Assembly: GCA_002385815.1 (NCBI GenBank)
Contig: DGEE01000117.1
Location: forward strand, 6,178 to 23,115
Origin: Hungateiclostridiaceae bacterium UBA3934
Lineage (GTDB): Bacteria; Bacillota; Clostridia; Acetivibrionales; DTU013
Direction of reading: 5' to 3'
Length of the DNA: 16,938 nucleotides
The notes beneath the pieces are model-generated. The model had not been told where the DNA came from and made no database searches. It worked only from the letters and a program-made list of their open reading frames with translations. Made by a program: the position numbers and the translations under genes. Shown piece by piece: positions 1 through 5,452 of the stretch; the stretch's first letter is position 1; the number at the start of each line of letters is the position of its first letter.

Positions 1-87
1 GACGACACCTGGCTCATACTGACCATTACGTATGATACAGCAATACAACATCTGAGCTGCTGCACGACGACTCATGTCAAGCGACAT
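1..87 (-). CDS. short ORF running off the left edge; possible transposase relic
   Basis: The minus strand is open from the ATG at 85-87 to the window edge, 29 codons (begins MSLDMSRRAAAQMLYCC and continues with IIRNGQYEPG). An in-frame stop lies at 118-120, so at most 39 codons are open. The pattern of basic residues, then A..MLY, then a short loop and G.Y.PG loosely recalls the C-terminal helix of IS110-type transposases (R..A...Y.ML..G..Y). That resemblance is by eye only. There is no convincing ribosome binding site, so it is either the 5' end of an unknown gene or a truncated transposase fragment. I cannot decide without the sequence to the left. Confidence 0.25.
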   Translation of the reverse strand, partial: MSLDMSRRAAAQMLYCCIIRNGQYEPGVV

Positions 88-138
88 AAGCTTCAATCCT
101 AACCGCCGTCTGCCATGTCAGGCGCCGGTTATTCAAAT

Positions 139-171
139 AAAAGGCCGGTGGCTTTATGCCCCGGTCCTTTT
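139..171. terminator. imperfect hairpin, possible bidirectional terminator
   Basis: AAAAGGCCGG (139-148) pairs with CCGGTCCTTTT (161-171) with one bulged T at 165. This gives a 10-bp stem around a 12-nt loop. Both ends carry A/T runs: TTTTGTT on the plus strand, and TTTTATTTG read on the minus strand. It separates the left-edge ORF from the small-gene cluster to its right. Confidence 0.45.
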
Positions 172-274
172 GTTGGTAAATGCATTTTTTATTGAATTTT
201 TGAAATAATAATTCAGCGATCGATTCGGAATAATTATAGTGAAGCGCCATCATATCTATCGGGGAGGAACCGCC

Positions 275-439
275 ATGACGACCATCAACTGCTCCTTAAA
301 CTGCAAACATCAGAAGGATGGCAGATGCACACGGGAAGATGCCGCATCCGACACATTGTCAGTAGATACGGACTGCGTCTTTTTTGAAGAAAAGCCTGGC
401 AGAACTGGCAGTTCGTCGCCTGCGAAGTCAGTTGAATGA
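275..439 (+). CDS. small cysteine-rich DUF1540-like protein
   Basis: This is a 54-aa protein starting MTTINCSLNC. I chose the ATG at 275 because GGGGAGG lies at 261-267, seven bases upstream. The in-frame start at 239 has no ribosome binding site. The N-terminal half carries Cys residues spaced C-x3-C-x7-C plus a later Cys before two Phe (VDTDCVFF). This matches the layout of short clostridial Cys-rich peptides related to DUF1540 (MxxIxCSxxxC...DGxC), which are presumed metal binding. The C-terminal 20 residues are Ser/Gly/Pro-rich and probably disordered. A small DUF378 gene follows after 52 nt on the same strand, so the two may be cotranscribed. The function is unknown. The family call rests on the Cys pattern only. 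Confidence 0.7.
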   Translation: MTTINCSLNCKHQKDGRCTREDAASDTLSVDTDCVFFEEKPGRTGSSSPAKSVE

Positions 440-491
440 TAATATTGACATCGGGAATAATATCGTAATAAAAAGTAAAGGAGATGTGTAA

Positions 492-725
492 ATGAACAGG
501 ACACCTATGGATCGGCTTGCGCTCGTGCTTGTGATCATCGGCGCTTTGAACTGGCTCCTTGTCGGCGTCGCAGGCTATGATCTTGTAACCGGGATTTTCG
601 GAGGAAATCTGTTTACTGGAAACATGTCTGTCTTCAGCAGGATAATTTTTGCCCTGGTCGGCATCGCAGGTCTTTATACGATATCACTGTTGTTCAGGCC
701 GAGTCCTGCCACTGAAGGAGAGTAG
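492..725 (+). CDS. DUF378 family small membrane protein (YuzA-like)
   Basis: This is a 77-aa protein with two hydrophobic segments, at about residues 8-30 and 45-67. The first contains the signature LVIIGALNWLLVG, which is diagnostic of DUF378 (Bacillus YuzA). The second has the usual F.LVG.AGLY motif. The ribosome binding site AAAGGAG (477-483) is eight bases before the ATG. The length matches the family (60-80 aa), and it should sit in the cytoplasmic membrane. No biochemical role is established for the family. It lies between a Cys-rich peptide and a spore protein gene, all small and on the plus strand, which is compatible with but does not prove a stationary-phase or sporulation role. Confidence 0.9.
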   Translation: MNRTPMDRLALVLVIIGALNWLLVGVAGYDLVTGIFGGNLFTGNMSVFSRIIFALVGIAGLYTISLLFRPSPATEGE

Positions 726-828
726 CCGCTATACATTATTTACCGTAATAAATCCTCTTTGTAATACAAATCATAATATTGCGCTGCAAAAGAAAAACGG
801 CGGCGAAAAAAAACGAGGAGGGAACTAT

Positions 829-1020
829 ATGGCAAACAACAGGAGCAAAACAGCTTTTGAGAACATGAAGTATGAAATAGCCAGCCAGGTTGGAGTAAAC
901 CTGAAGCAGGGCTATAATGGCGACCTCACTTCGAGAGACGCCGGAAAAATAGGCGGCAACATTGTTAAGAAGGTTTTTGAAGCTTATACCGGTAACACTT
1001 ATCAGCTTGAAAAGAAGTAA
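829..1020 (+). CDS. alpha/beta-type small acid-soluble spore protein
   Basis: This is a 63-aa protein (MANNRSKTAFENMKYEIASQ...). The ATG at 829 is preceded by GAGGAGGG (815-822). A longer in-frame reading from 649 overlaps the upstream gene and has no ribosome binding site. The KYEIAS segment at residues 14-19 matches the germination-protease cleavage region (E-I-A). GVNLKQGYNGDLTSRDAGKI and GGNIVKKVFEAY correspond to the two conserved DNA-binding segments of the family. These proteins saturate spore DNA and give UV and heat resistance, so this gene marks the organism as a spore former. CATAATA at 772-778 fits the sigma-G -10 consensus, but I find no matching -35 at the usual distance. A hairpin at 1090-1122 lies downstream. 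Confidence 0.95.
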   Translation: MANNRSKTAFENMKYEIASQVGVNLKQGYNGDLTSRDAGKIGGNIVKKVFEAYTGNTYQLEKK

Positions 1021-1043
1021 AAACCGGGCTTGAAGAGAAGTAA
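1005..1043 (+). repeat. 16-bp direct repeat duplicating the spore-protein stop region
   Basis: GCTTGAAAAGAAGTAA (1005-1020, the last codons and stop of the spore protein gene) recurs as GCTTGAAGAGAAGTAA at 1028-1043. The two copies match at 15 of 16 bases, with a 7-bp spacer. Confidence 0.7.
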
Positions 1044-1089
1044 GGACTAAGAAGAAGCAGGAACTGAGATGACGCAATAAAGAACTAAA

Positions 1090-1122
1090 CACAAGGGCTG
1101 TCGTTCGTCGGCAGCCCTTGTG
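1090..1122. terminator. 14-bp hairpin downstream of the spore protein gene
   Basis: CACAAGGGCTG (1090-1100) pairs perfectly with CAGCCCTTGTG (1112-1122). The stem extends inward by three more pairs (one wobble) to a TTCGT loop. On the plus strand it is followed by CTATATCATG, a poor U-tract. Read on the minus strand it is followed by the T-rich TTTAGTTCTTTATT. It probably ends spore-gene transcription, perhaps in both directions. Confidence 0.6.
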
Positions 1123-1386
1123 CTATATCATGCTCTGACCTTTCAGACCGTTCAGCGCAGGATTTATCAAATCAGGTGTATGCCGACAGGTGCTTCCGCT
1201 TCATATATTCCGGACCGGTGCTTATGATCGCCGCCCGCGCGGCTTCTGCACCCGATGCCGTTCTCTCTCTTATACTCCGGATCGGTGCGCTTTCATACTC
1301 CTTCCCGGCAACATATTTGATGCATATGTGCAATAGCCGTCATAAAGCCCCAGGCTGGTAAATAACTTTTAGAGGGGAGGTTTTGT
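1123..1386. other. intergenic stretch with a 17-bp direct repeat
   Basis: This stretch separates the hairpin from the next gene. A 61-codon ORF (1176-1361) has no ribosome binding site and an unconvincing composition. The only structure I see is an imperfect direct repeat: ATATTCCGGACCGGTGC (1205-1221) and ATACTCCGGATCGGTGC (1272-1288), matching at 15 of 17 bases and 67 bp apart. No clear promoter is visible. Confidence 0.4.
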
Positions 1387-1665
1387 ATGCGAAGGTTGCT
1401 GCTGTTGATAATACTCTTCCTGATAATTCTCTTTTTCCTATACCTGCCTGAACTGTTCCCGCTTTGTGCCTGCTGCGGGAAAAAGAAGCCCAGGCTTTTC
1501 TTCAGGATCCACAGGGCTGTCAGCCTCAGCCCAGGCTACAAAGGTTGCCGTTCGGTCTGCACAAAATGCTGCAGGAAATATGATCTGAATGATCTGAAGG
1601 AACTTGACAGGCTGATGCAAGTAAGCAGAAAGCTGAAGATCGACCGACTTTCAAAAGATCTGTGA
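1387..1665 (+). CDS. small membrane-anchored protein with two CxxC knuckles
   Basis: This is a 92-aa protein that I do not recognise as a named family. Residues 4-22 are an uninterrupted run of Leu/Ile/Phe, which makes a membrane anchor or uncleaved signal. After it come C27-x2-C30 and C58-x2-C61, with extra Cys at 29, 54 and 62. Two CxxC knuckles 27 residues apart suggest a zinc-ribbon or treble-clef site. The C-terminal 25 residues are charged and helical (LNDLKELDRLMQVSRKLK). The ribosome binding site GAGGGGAGG just upstream of the ATG is strong, supporting expression. The Arg pair at the N-terminus predicts an inside N-terminus with the Cys domain outside, or the reverse orientation if the later Lys/Arg dominate. 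The gene stands alone between two intergenic stretches. Confidence 0.75.
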   Translation: MRRLLLLIILFLIILFFLYLPELFPLCACCGKKKPRLFFRIHRAVSLSPGYKGCRSVCTKCCRKYDLNDLKELDRLMQVSRKLKIDRLSKDL

Positions 1666-1756
1666 ATTGGTGATGGTATACTGATTTAGTGAACAGCCGG
1701 CTGGCAGTTCATTCTCGGATAATCAGACCAACAAGTGCCGCCGAATTCGCTTCCTT

Positions 1757-1791
1757 TAAAAAAATACAGCCTGGCTGTCAGGGCCGGGCTG
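1757..1791 (-). terminator. rho-independent terminator of yebC
   Basis: Read on the minus strand, CAGCC-C-GGC, a 7-nt loop and GCC-A-GGCTG form an 8-bp stem with one internal mismatch (1767-1791). It is followed at once by TATTTTTTT (1758-1766). It lies about 70 nt after the yebC stop codon. Confidence 0.85.
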
Positions 1792-1863
1792 AAAAAATCA
1801 GGCTTGCTTCCTCCTGGTCTGTTCCGGTTTTGATCCGGATTTGTTCTGGTTATATCCTGAACT

Positions 1864-2607
1864 CTATTCCTCTTCTTCCTCATCCTGCTCCCAGTTGTGG
1901 TAGACGTTCTGGACATCGTCCATTTCCTCGAGGTTGTCTATGAGCTTTTTCATCTGCTCTATCTGTCTGGGATCCGTTAACTTCGTTGTCGTGGTCGGGA
2001 TCATCGATATTTCCGCTTCCACGAACTCGTAGCCCTTTGATTCCAACGCTTCCCTCACTGCTGTAAAGTCGCCGGGCTCAGTTATTATCTCATAGAATCC
2101 ATCTTCAGCGGTCATGTCTTCAGCGCCTGCTTCAAGGGCCTCCATCATCAGGTCATCCTCTGATACATTGTCAGCCTTCTCCACCACTATGATGCCTTTC
2201 TTGTTGAACAAGAATGTTACGCTGCCTGTCTGTCCCAGATTGCCGCCGAACTTGTCAAAATAATGCCTGACATCGCCGGCTGTCCTGTTCCTGTTGTCGG
2301 TGGCGGCTTCAACTATTACTGCTACCCCGCCTGGTCCATAGCCTTCATAAACGATCTCTTCAAAGTTTGCTCCGTCACCTTCACCAGCAGCCTTTTTTAT
2401 GCTTCTCATGATATTATCATTGGGCATATTGGCTGCTTTGCATTTGGCTATAACGTCTTTGAGCCTTGAATTCGTATCGGGGTTAGGGCCGCCTTGCTTC
2501 ACCGCAATAGTGAGCTCCCTGCCCAGTTTCGTGAATATTTTACCCCTCTTAGCATCCATCTTCCCTTTTTTCGCTTTGATATTTGCCCATTTTGAATGGC
2601 CTGCCAT
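1864..2607 (-). CDS. yebC: YebC/PmpR (TACO1) family protein
   Basis: This is a 247-aa protein, the usual length for the family. The N-terminus MAGHSKWANIKAKKGKMDAK is the family signature. PNDNIMRSIKKAAGEG and YEGYGPGGVAVIVEAATDNR also match conserved blocks, and the C-terminus is acidic (ending DEEEEE). GGAGG (2615-2619) lies seven bases before the ATG. Members were first described as DNA-binding regulators. The mitochondrial TACO1 and bacterial YebC proteins are now linked to translation, in particular relief of ribosome stalling at proline-rich stretches, so the 'transcriptional regulator' label may be wrong here. It is a cytoplasmic, single-gene unit with a strong terminator downstream. 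It is divergent from the histidine kinase gene and shares its upstream region. Confidence 0.97.
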   Translation of the reverse strand: MAGHSKWANIKAKKGKMDAKRGKIFTKLGRELTIAVKQGGPNPDTNSRLKDVIAKCKAANMPNDNIMRSIKKAAGEGDGANFEEIVYEGYGPGGVAVIVEAATDNRNRTAGDVRHYFDKFGGNLGQTGSVTFLFNKKGIIVVEKADNVSEDDLMMEALEAGAEDMTAEDGFYEIITEPGDFTAVREALESKGYEFVEAEISMIPTTTTKLTDPRQIEQMKKLIDNLEEMDDVQNVYHNWEQDEEEEE

Positions 2608-2650
2608 AATATAACCTCCAATACTGTATTGACAATTTCAGGAAATATGT

Positions 2651-2692
2651 TTACACATTTGTTTTATTGGTGTAATATACTGCTGTGTATAT
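2651..2692. promoter_or_regulatory. two inverted repeats in the yebC/kinase divergent region
   Basis: TTACAC (2651-2656) and GTGTAA (2670-2675) form one interrupted palindrome with a 13-bp spacer. ATATAC (2675-2680) and GTATAT (2687-2692) form a second with a 6-bp spacer. Both are AT-rich and lie upstream of yebC on the minus strand. They have the size of dimeric repressor sites, but I cannot name the protein. Confidence 0.35.
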
Positions 2693-2742
2693 GTTAAATG
2701 CTGGTATTTTTGGCTTTTTGCAGAAAATCACATTCCGCAAAT

Positions 2743-2756
2743 ATATGATATCATAT
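2743..2756. promoter_or_regulatory. perfect 14-bp palindrome upstream of the histidine kinase
   Basis: ATATGATATCATAT is a perfect palindrome ending 30 bp before the kinase ATG. It overlaps a possible -10 (TATATG, 2742-2747) placed 18 bp from TTGCAG (2718-2723). An operator over the promoter is a reasonable inference. Confidence 0.35.
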
Positions 2757-2786
2757 CACGCTTAAAATAAAAAGGGTGGGCTTCTG

Positions 2787-3764
2787 ATGGATCCAACACG
2801 AATCGTACTGGCAGGCGTTGTGATACTGGCGGCAGTGCTGGCAGCAGCATTGGTGGCTGTTCTGATTTGTCTGAAAAAATCACACAATGAAGCAAGGCTG
2901 CTGAAAGAACAGCTTGATTCAGCCATCAAAACTGATGAAAGAAGGATCAGCTTTTTTTCGAGCATGGTCCATGAACTGAAAATGCCGCTGAGTGTCATCC
3001 TCGGAGCTGTCCAGCTCATTGAGATAAAGCAGAAAAACATGCAGCAGGATGAAAAGAAAACAAACGGAACTGCCATCCAGGAAACAGCTCATATGGAGAA
3101 AAACATCGCTGCGATAAAACACAATTGCCACAGGATGATGAAGCTGACAAATGATCTCATCGATCTGGCAAAGTCAGAGACAGGATATCTGAGGCTGAGG
3201 CCAGTGAACTGCGACCTGTGTGCTTTACTGGATGAAATCGTGCAGTCTGTGCAGCCCTATGCGCTGAAAAAGCAGCTCGATCTCAGGTTCGAAAAAAGAG
3301 CGTGCGGCAGGATCATAGTCGCACTGGATATGGAAAAAACTGAGAGGATAATGCTGAATCTGCTTTCAAATGCTGTCAAATTCACCGATCCCGGAGGCTC
3401 GATCACCGTATCGGCATATACGGCCGACGGGCGTGTATACATCTCGGTAAAGGATACCGGCACGGGCATCCCCGCTGATAAACAGGACGAAATCTTTGAC
3501 CTCTATAAGCAGTCGGGGCTCCACCCCTGTGCAGAGAAGGAAGGCTTCGGCATAGGACTTTTTCTTGTGAAAAAATTCGTCGAGCTGCACCGCGGGAACA
3601 TCAGGCTGATCAGTAATAAGGATATGGGAAGCGAGTTTATTATCGATCTTCCTGCCGAAACAGTTAAATCTTCTCAGAAAGCACCGGATGCCGATGATCC
3701 GGGTTTGATGGTCGGTGATGCCGTCAGTACCGATTTCTCTGGCGGACATTCGGTCATCAGCTGA
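2787..3764 (+). CDS. orphan membrane sensor histidine kinase
   Basis: This is a 325-aa protein. One transmembrane segment (about 7-29) is followed by a short linker. Next is a HisKA domain with phospho-acceptor H62 in FFSSMVHELKMPLSVI. The HATPase domain shows the N box (NLLSNAVKFT, 191-200), the G1 box (DTGTGIP, 223-229) and the G2 box (GFGIGLFLVKKF, 253-264). There is no extracellular, HAMP or PAS sensor region, so sensing must occur in the membrane or through a partner. The dimerisation hairpin carries a long hydrophilic insert (about 82-108), and about 35 non-conserved residues follow the ATPase domain. The ribosome binding site is a modest AGGGTGGG (2773-2780). No response regulator is adjacent; neighbours are yebC (divergent) and yigZ (convergent). 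I cannot tell whether it is a two-component kinase or feeds a phosphorelay such as sporulation (Spo0A). Confidence 0.93.
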   Translation: MDPTRIVLAGVVILAAVLAAALVAVLICLKKSHNEARLLKEQLDSAIKTDERRISFFSSMVHELKMPLSVILGAVQLIEIKQKNMQQDEKKTNGTAIQETAHMEKNIAAIKHNCHRMMKLTNDLIDLAKSETGYLRLRPVNCDLCALLDEIVQSVQPYALKKQLDLRFEKRACGRIIVALDMEKTERIMLNLLSNAVKFTDPGGSITVSAYTADGRVYISVKDTGTGIPADKQDEIFDLYKQSGLHPCAEKEGFGIGLFLVKKFVELHRGNIRLISNKDMGSEFIIDLPAETVKSSQKAPDADDPGLMVGDAVSTDFSGGHSVIS

Positions 3765-3866
3765 TTTGGACATAACCGATCCGGGCGTATGGCGTTGGCA
3801 GTGTACTGCAGCCAGAACAAACGCTGTTGGTCGATCCGGGCTCCTGTGCTTTTGTAATACCGGTAT

Positions 3867-4499
3867 TCACACTTCCTTTGTGATATATACCTTTTCGCCT
3901 GCGCTGATATCAGCACGCCCATTTGACTCTTCTGTTATGAGGGCTGTGAAAAAATCAAACTCATCGACCGGAACATAAACATCCATGGATACATTATCTG
4001 TATATACAGTATCTTTGACGCTGTAGCCCCTGGACGCTATAGCCGCCTGGATCCTGCCGAGCATCGAATAATCGATTGTGACACGCACCTCGGTACACAG
4101 CAGTTTTCTGACGATCCCGGCCGCCTCGATGCCCACAGCAGCGCTTTTACCGTATGCCCTCACCAGACCCGAGGCACCGAGCAGCGTGCCCCCGAAGTAC
4201 CTTGTAACGACAACGGCCACGTCCTGTACCTCCAGCTTCTTTATGGCTTCAAGCACGGGCAGTCCGGCTGTACCTGACGGTTCCCCGTCATCGCTGAACT
4301 TCTGCAGAGTGCTTTCCGCACAGATGTAGTACGCATAGACATTGTGTGTAGCATCCCAGTACTTCGTTTTCAGTCTGTTTATGAAGTCCTGCGCTTCCTG
4401 TTCCGAAGATACAGGCCTTACAGTAGCTATGAAACGGGACTTTTTTTCTTCGATCTCAGCAGCTGCTTCTTTTGAAACAGTCAGATAATCCTTACGCAT
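3867..4499 (-). CDS. yigZ: YigZ/IMPACT family protein
   Basis: This is a 210-aa protein. I chose the ATG at 4497-4499 because GGAG (4506-4509) is six bases upstream. A TTG at 4509-4511 in the same frame would bury that site. Residues 1-125 are the UPF0029/IMPACT domain, with the diagnostic SDDGEPSGTAG (69-79) and RYFGGTLLGASGLVRAYG (100-117). The C-terminal part (about 135-205) is the small ferredoxin-like domain found in YigZ (DUF1949). Eukaryotic IMPACT restrains the GCN2 kinase. The bacterial function is not settled, and a ribosome- or nucleic-acid-related role is inferred for the family. It is convergent with the kinase gene. The 102 bp between their stops holds a perfect 12-bp palindrome (AATACCGGTATT, 3856-3867) but no classical terminator. 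Confidence 0.95.
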   Translation of the reverse strand: MRKDYLTVSKEAAAEIEEKKSRFIATVRPVSSEQEAQDFINRLKTKYWDATHNVYAYYICAESTLQKFSDDGEPSGTAGLPVLEAIKKLEVQDVAVVVTRYFGGTLLGASGLVRAYGKSAAVGIEAAGIVRKLLCTEVRVTIDYSMLGRIQAAIASRGYSVKDTVYTDNVSMDVYVPVDEFDFFTALITEESNGRADISAGEKVYITKEV

Positions 4500-4504
4500 A
4501 TGGC

Positions 4505-4720
4505 ACTCCAATCATCTTCGTTTACAATTCAAAAATCTGCATTTGCGGAAATTTCCCTGCCCCGGCAGCATCCCGCAAGGCGGCGGTCATTTCCTCCACA
4601 TTGAATTTTACGCCGCGGCATTTCATCTGCACAGCATTCTCTCCGAGCGGCTTTTATTCTAAATCGCAATCTCCGCCGCATACATTTGCTCCGCACTTCG
4701 TTCTCCGCTGTACGCCGAAA
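4505..4720 (-). other. purine-rich, coding-like but frame-broken stretch upstream of yigZ
   Basis: No intact gene fits here. The minus strand has a 65-codon ORF (4726 to 4529) with a TTG start, no ribosome binding site and an Arg/Cys-rich product. A different frame gives a more protein-like tail that ends at a stop just before the yigZ leader (NVEEMTAALRDAAGAG, then KFPQMQIFEL). A third frame gives ERSAEQMYAAEIAI before a stop. The block also has GCGGAG-rich spacing and small hairpins (CCGC-CTT-GCGG, CTGCC-GG-GGCAG, GGAAATTTCC). It may be a decayed gene, a dispersed repeat or a structured leader of yigZ. I could not choose between these. Confidence 0.4.
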
Positions 4721-4751
4721 CAACAAATGGCAACATTGTCTGCTGCCATTT
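4718..4751 (-). terminator. hairpin terminator after the nudix/small-ORF unit
   Basis: AAATGGCA (4744-4751 read on the minus strand) pairs with TGCCATTT (4725-4732 read on the minus strand) in a perfect 8-bp stem with an 11-nt loop. It is followed by GTTGTTT. The stem begins at the stop codon of the 32-codon ORF. On the plus strand the same hairpin is followed by ATTTTAAC, so it may work both ways. Confidence 0.6.
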
Positions 4752-4848
4752 ATTTTAACACATATTCATGATACCGTAATATATATTCAATCACCATCAG
4801 GTTTCCACACCGGTATATCGCAGCATAGCCGTCAAGCTCTGCTTTCAT
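4750..4848 (-). CDS. possible 32-aa small protein downstream of the Nudix gene
   Basis: This ORF is too short for usual gene calling. It begins ATG at 4846-4848 (MKAELDGYAAIYRCGNLMVI), ends EYVLK, and stops with TAA at 4750-4752. Its composition is protein-like: an acidic start, an amphipathic hydrophobic core and a Tyr-rich end. It lies 30 nt after the Nudix TAG stop, in the same frame and with no other stop between. It ends exactly where a terminator hairpin begins. Against it, there is no clear Shine-Dalgarno (only GCCGGACAG upstream). It could be an independent small protein, a read-through tail of the Nudix protein, or a tail lost by a stop mutation. Confidence 0.4.
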   Translation of the reverse strand: MKAELDGYAAIYRCGNLMVIEYILRYHEYVLK

Positions 4849-4878
4849 GCACTGTCCGGCTTTGAGGCTTTTGATATG

Positions 4879-5304
4879 CTATACGGCCACCGATGCAATA
4901 TCTTTATATTTCCTGTACGATAAATTCAAAAGCGCTTTATCCTGGCTGTAAGTAACCAGTTTCATGGCTTCGTCGATTTCAAAATACCCCGCATCGGTGA
5001 ATTTGTCATTTTCCCTGATTTTAAAATTAAGGTTTTCGGACCTCATAATGTACCAAATGATTTTATTACAGACCGGTTTCTGACGTGTTACAGAATAGAA
5101 CTCGTAATTGGTATGACCTGCTGGTGATATAATTTCCGCTGAAATGTTGCCTTCCTGCTTTACCCTGTTGAGTGCGACTTCGTTTGGAAGTTCGCCTTTT
5201 CTGATGACACCTTTGGGAAATCCCCATTCCCCTTTTTCATTCCTGAGGAGAAATACCTTATTGCCGCAGAAGACCAGACCTCCTGCGCAGTTTCTGACTA
5301 ACAT
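4879..5304 (-). CDS. Nudix-fold protein with degenerate Nudix box
   Basis: This is a 141-aa protein with the Nudix fold order: an N-terminal strand pair (MLVRNCAGGLVFCGNKVFLL), then GEWGFPKG (25-32) leading into the Nudix helix. The consensus box is G-x5-E-x7-R-E-U-x-E-E-x-G-U. Here G32 and E38 are present, but the R-E-U-x-E-E-x-G part reads N46-R-V-K-Q-E-G-N53. Only E51 of the acidic cluster that binds metal remains. Catalysis of NDP-X hydrolysis is therefore doubtful, and a binding or regulatory role is possible. The ATG at 5302-5304 follows AGGAAGG. A good promoter lies upstream (5372-5400). The 32-codon ORF and a terminator follow, making a short unit separate from the methyltransferase gene. 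Confidence 0.85.
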   Translation of the reverse strand: MLVRNCAGGLVFCGNKVFLLRNEKGEWGFPKGVIRKGELPNEVALNRVKQEGNISAEIISPAGHTNYEFYSVTRQKPVCNKIIWYIMRSENLNFKIRENDKFTDAGYFEIDEAMKLVTYSQDKALLNLSYRKYKDIASVAV

Positions 5305-5371
5305 ATTAAGGTCCCTTCCTTTCGCCGGTTGACTTTGGAATACTCAAAGACATTGCCGTTACTCTACTATT

Positions 5372-5400
5372 ATGATACCCCAAATGCAAATTTTAATCAA
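5372..5400 (-). promoter_or_regulatory. sigma-A-type promoter of the Nudix gene
   Basis: Read on the minus strand, TTGATT (5395-5400) and TATCAT (5372-5377) are separated by exactly 17 bp. The -10 matches consensus at 5 of 6 positions and the -35 at 4 of 6. Predicted start is near 5365, leaving a leader of about 60 nt. Confidence 0.6.
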
Positions 5401-5452
5401 CTTGCTAGAATGTTCAAGGTATAATTTTAATCACATTGATCCGCCTGTTTTC

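Noticed and set aside
445..474. TTGACA with TAAAAA 18 bp downstream, ahead of the DUF378 gene
   Set aside because: The implied start site would fall inside the Shine-Dalgarno at 477-483, leaving no leader, so it is unlikely to be the functional promoter.
649..828. 60-codon N-terminal extension of the spore protein frame
   Set aside because: It overlaps the DUF378 gene, lacks a ribosome binding site, and would give a protein twice the family length.
1176..1361. 61-codon plus-strand ORF
   Set aside because: It has no Shine-Dalgarno, no recognisable motif, and spans the imperfect direct repeat. It is more likely noncoding.
2762..3773. Several minus-strand ORFs over the histidine kinase, and similar shadows over U32, floT and the 501-aa gene
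   Set aside because: They are antisense readings of well-supported genes with no motifs or start signals of their own.
3765..3866. Terminator between the converging kinase and yigZ genes
   Set aside because: I see a repeated CGATCCGGGC, a small hairpin and the AATACCGGTATT palindrome, but no stem followed by a T-run on either strand.
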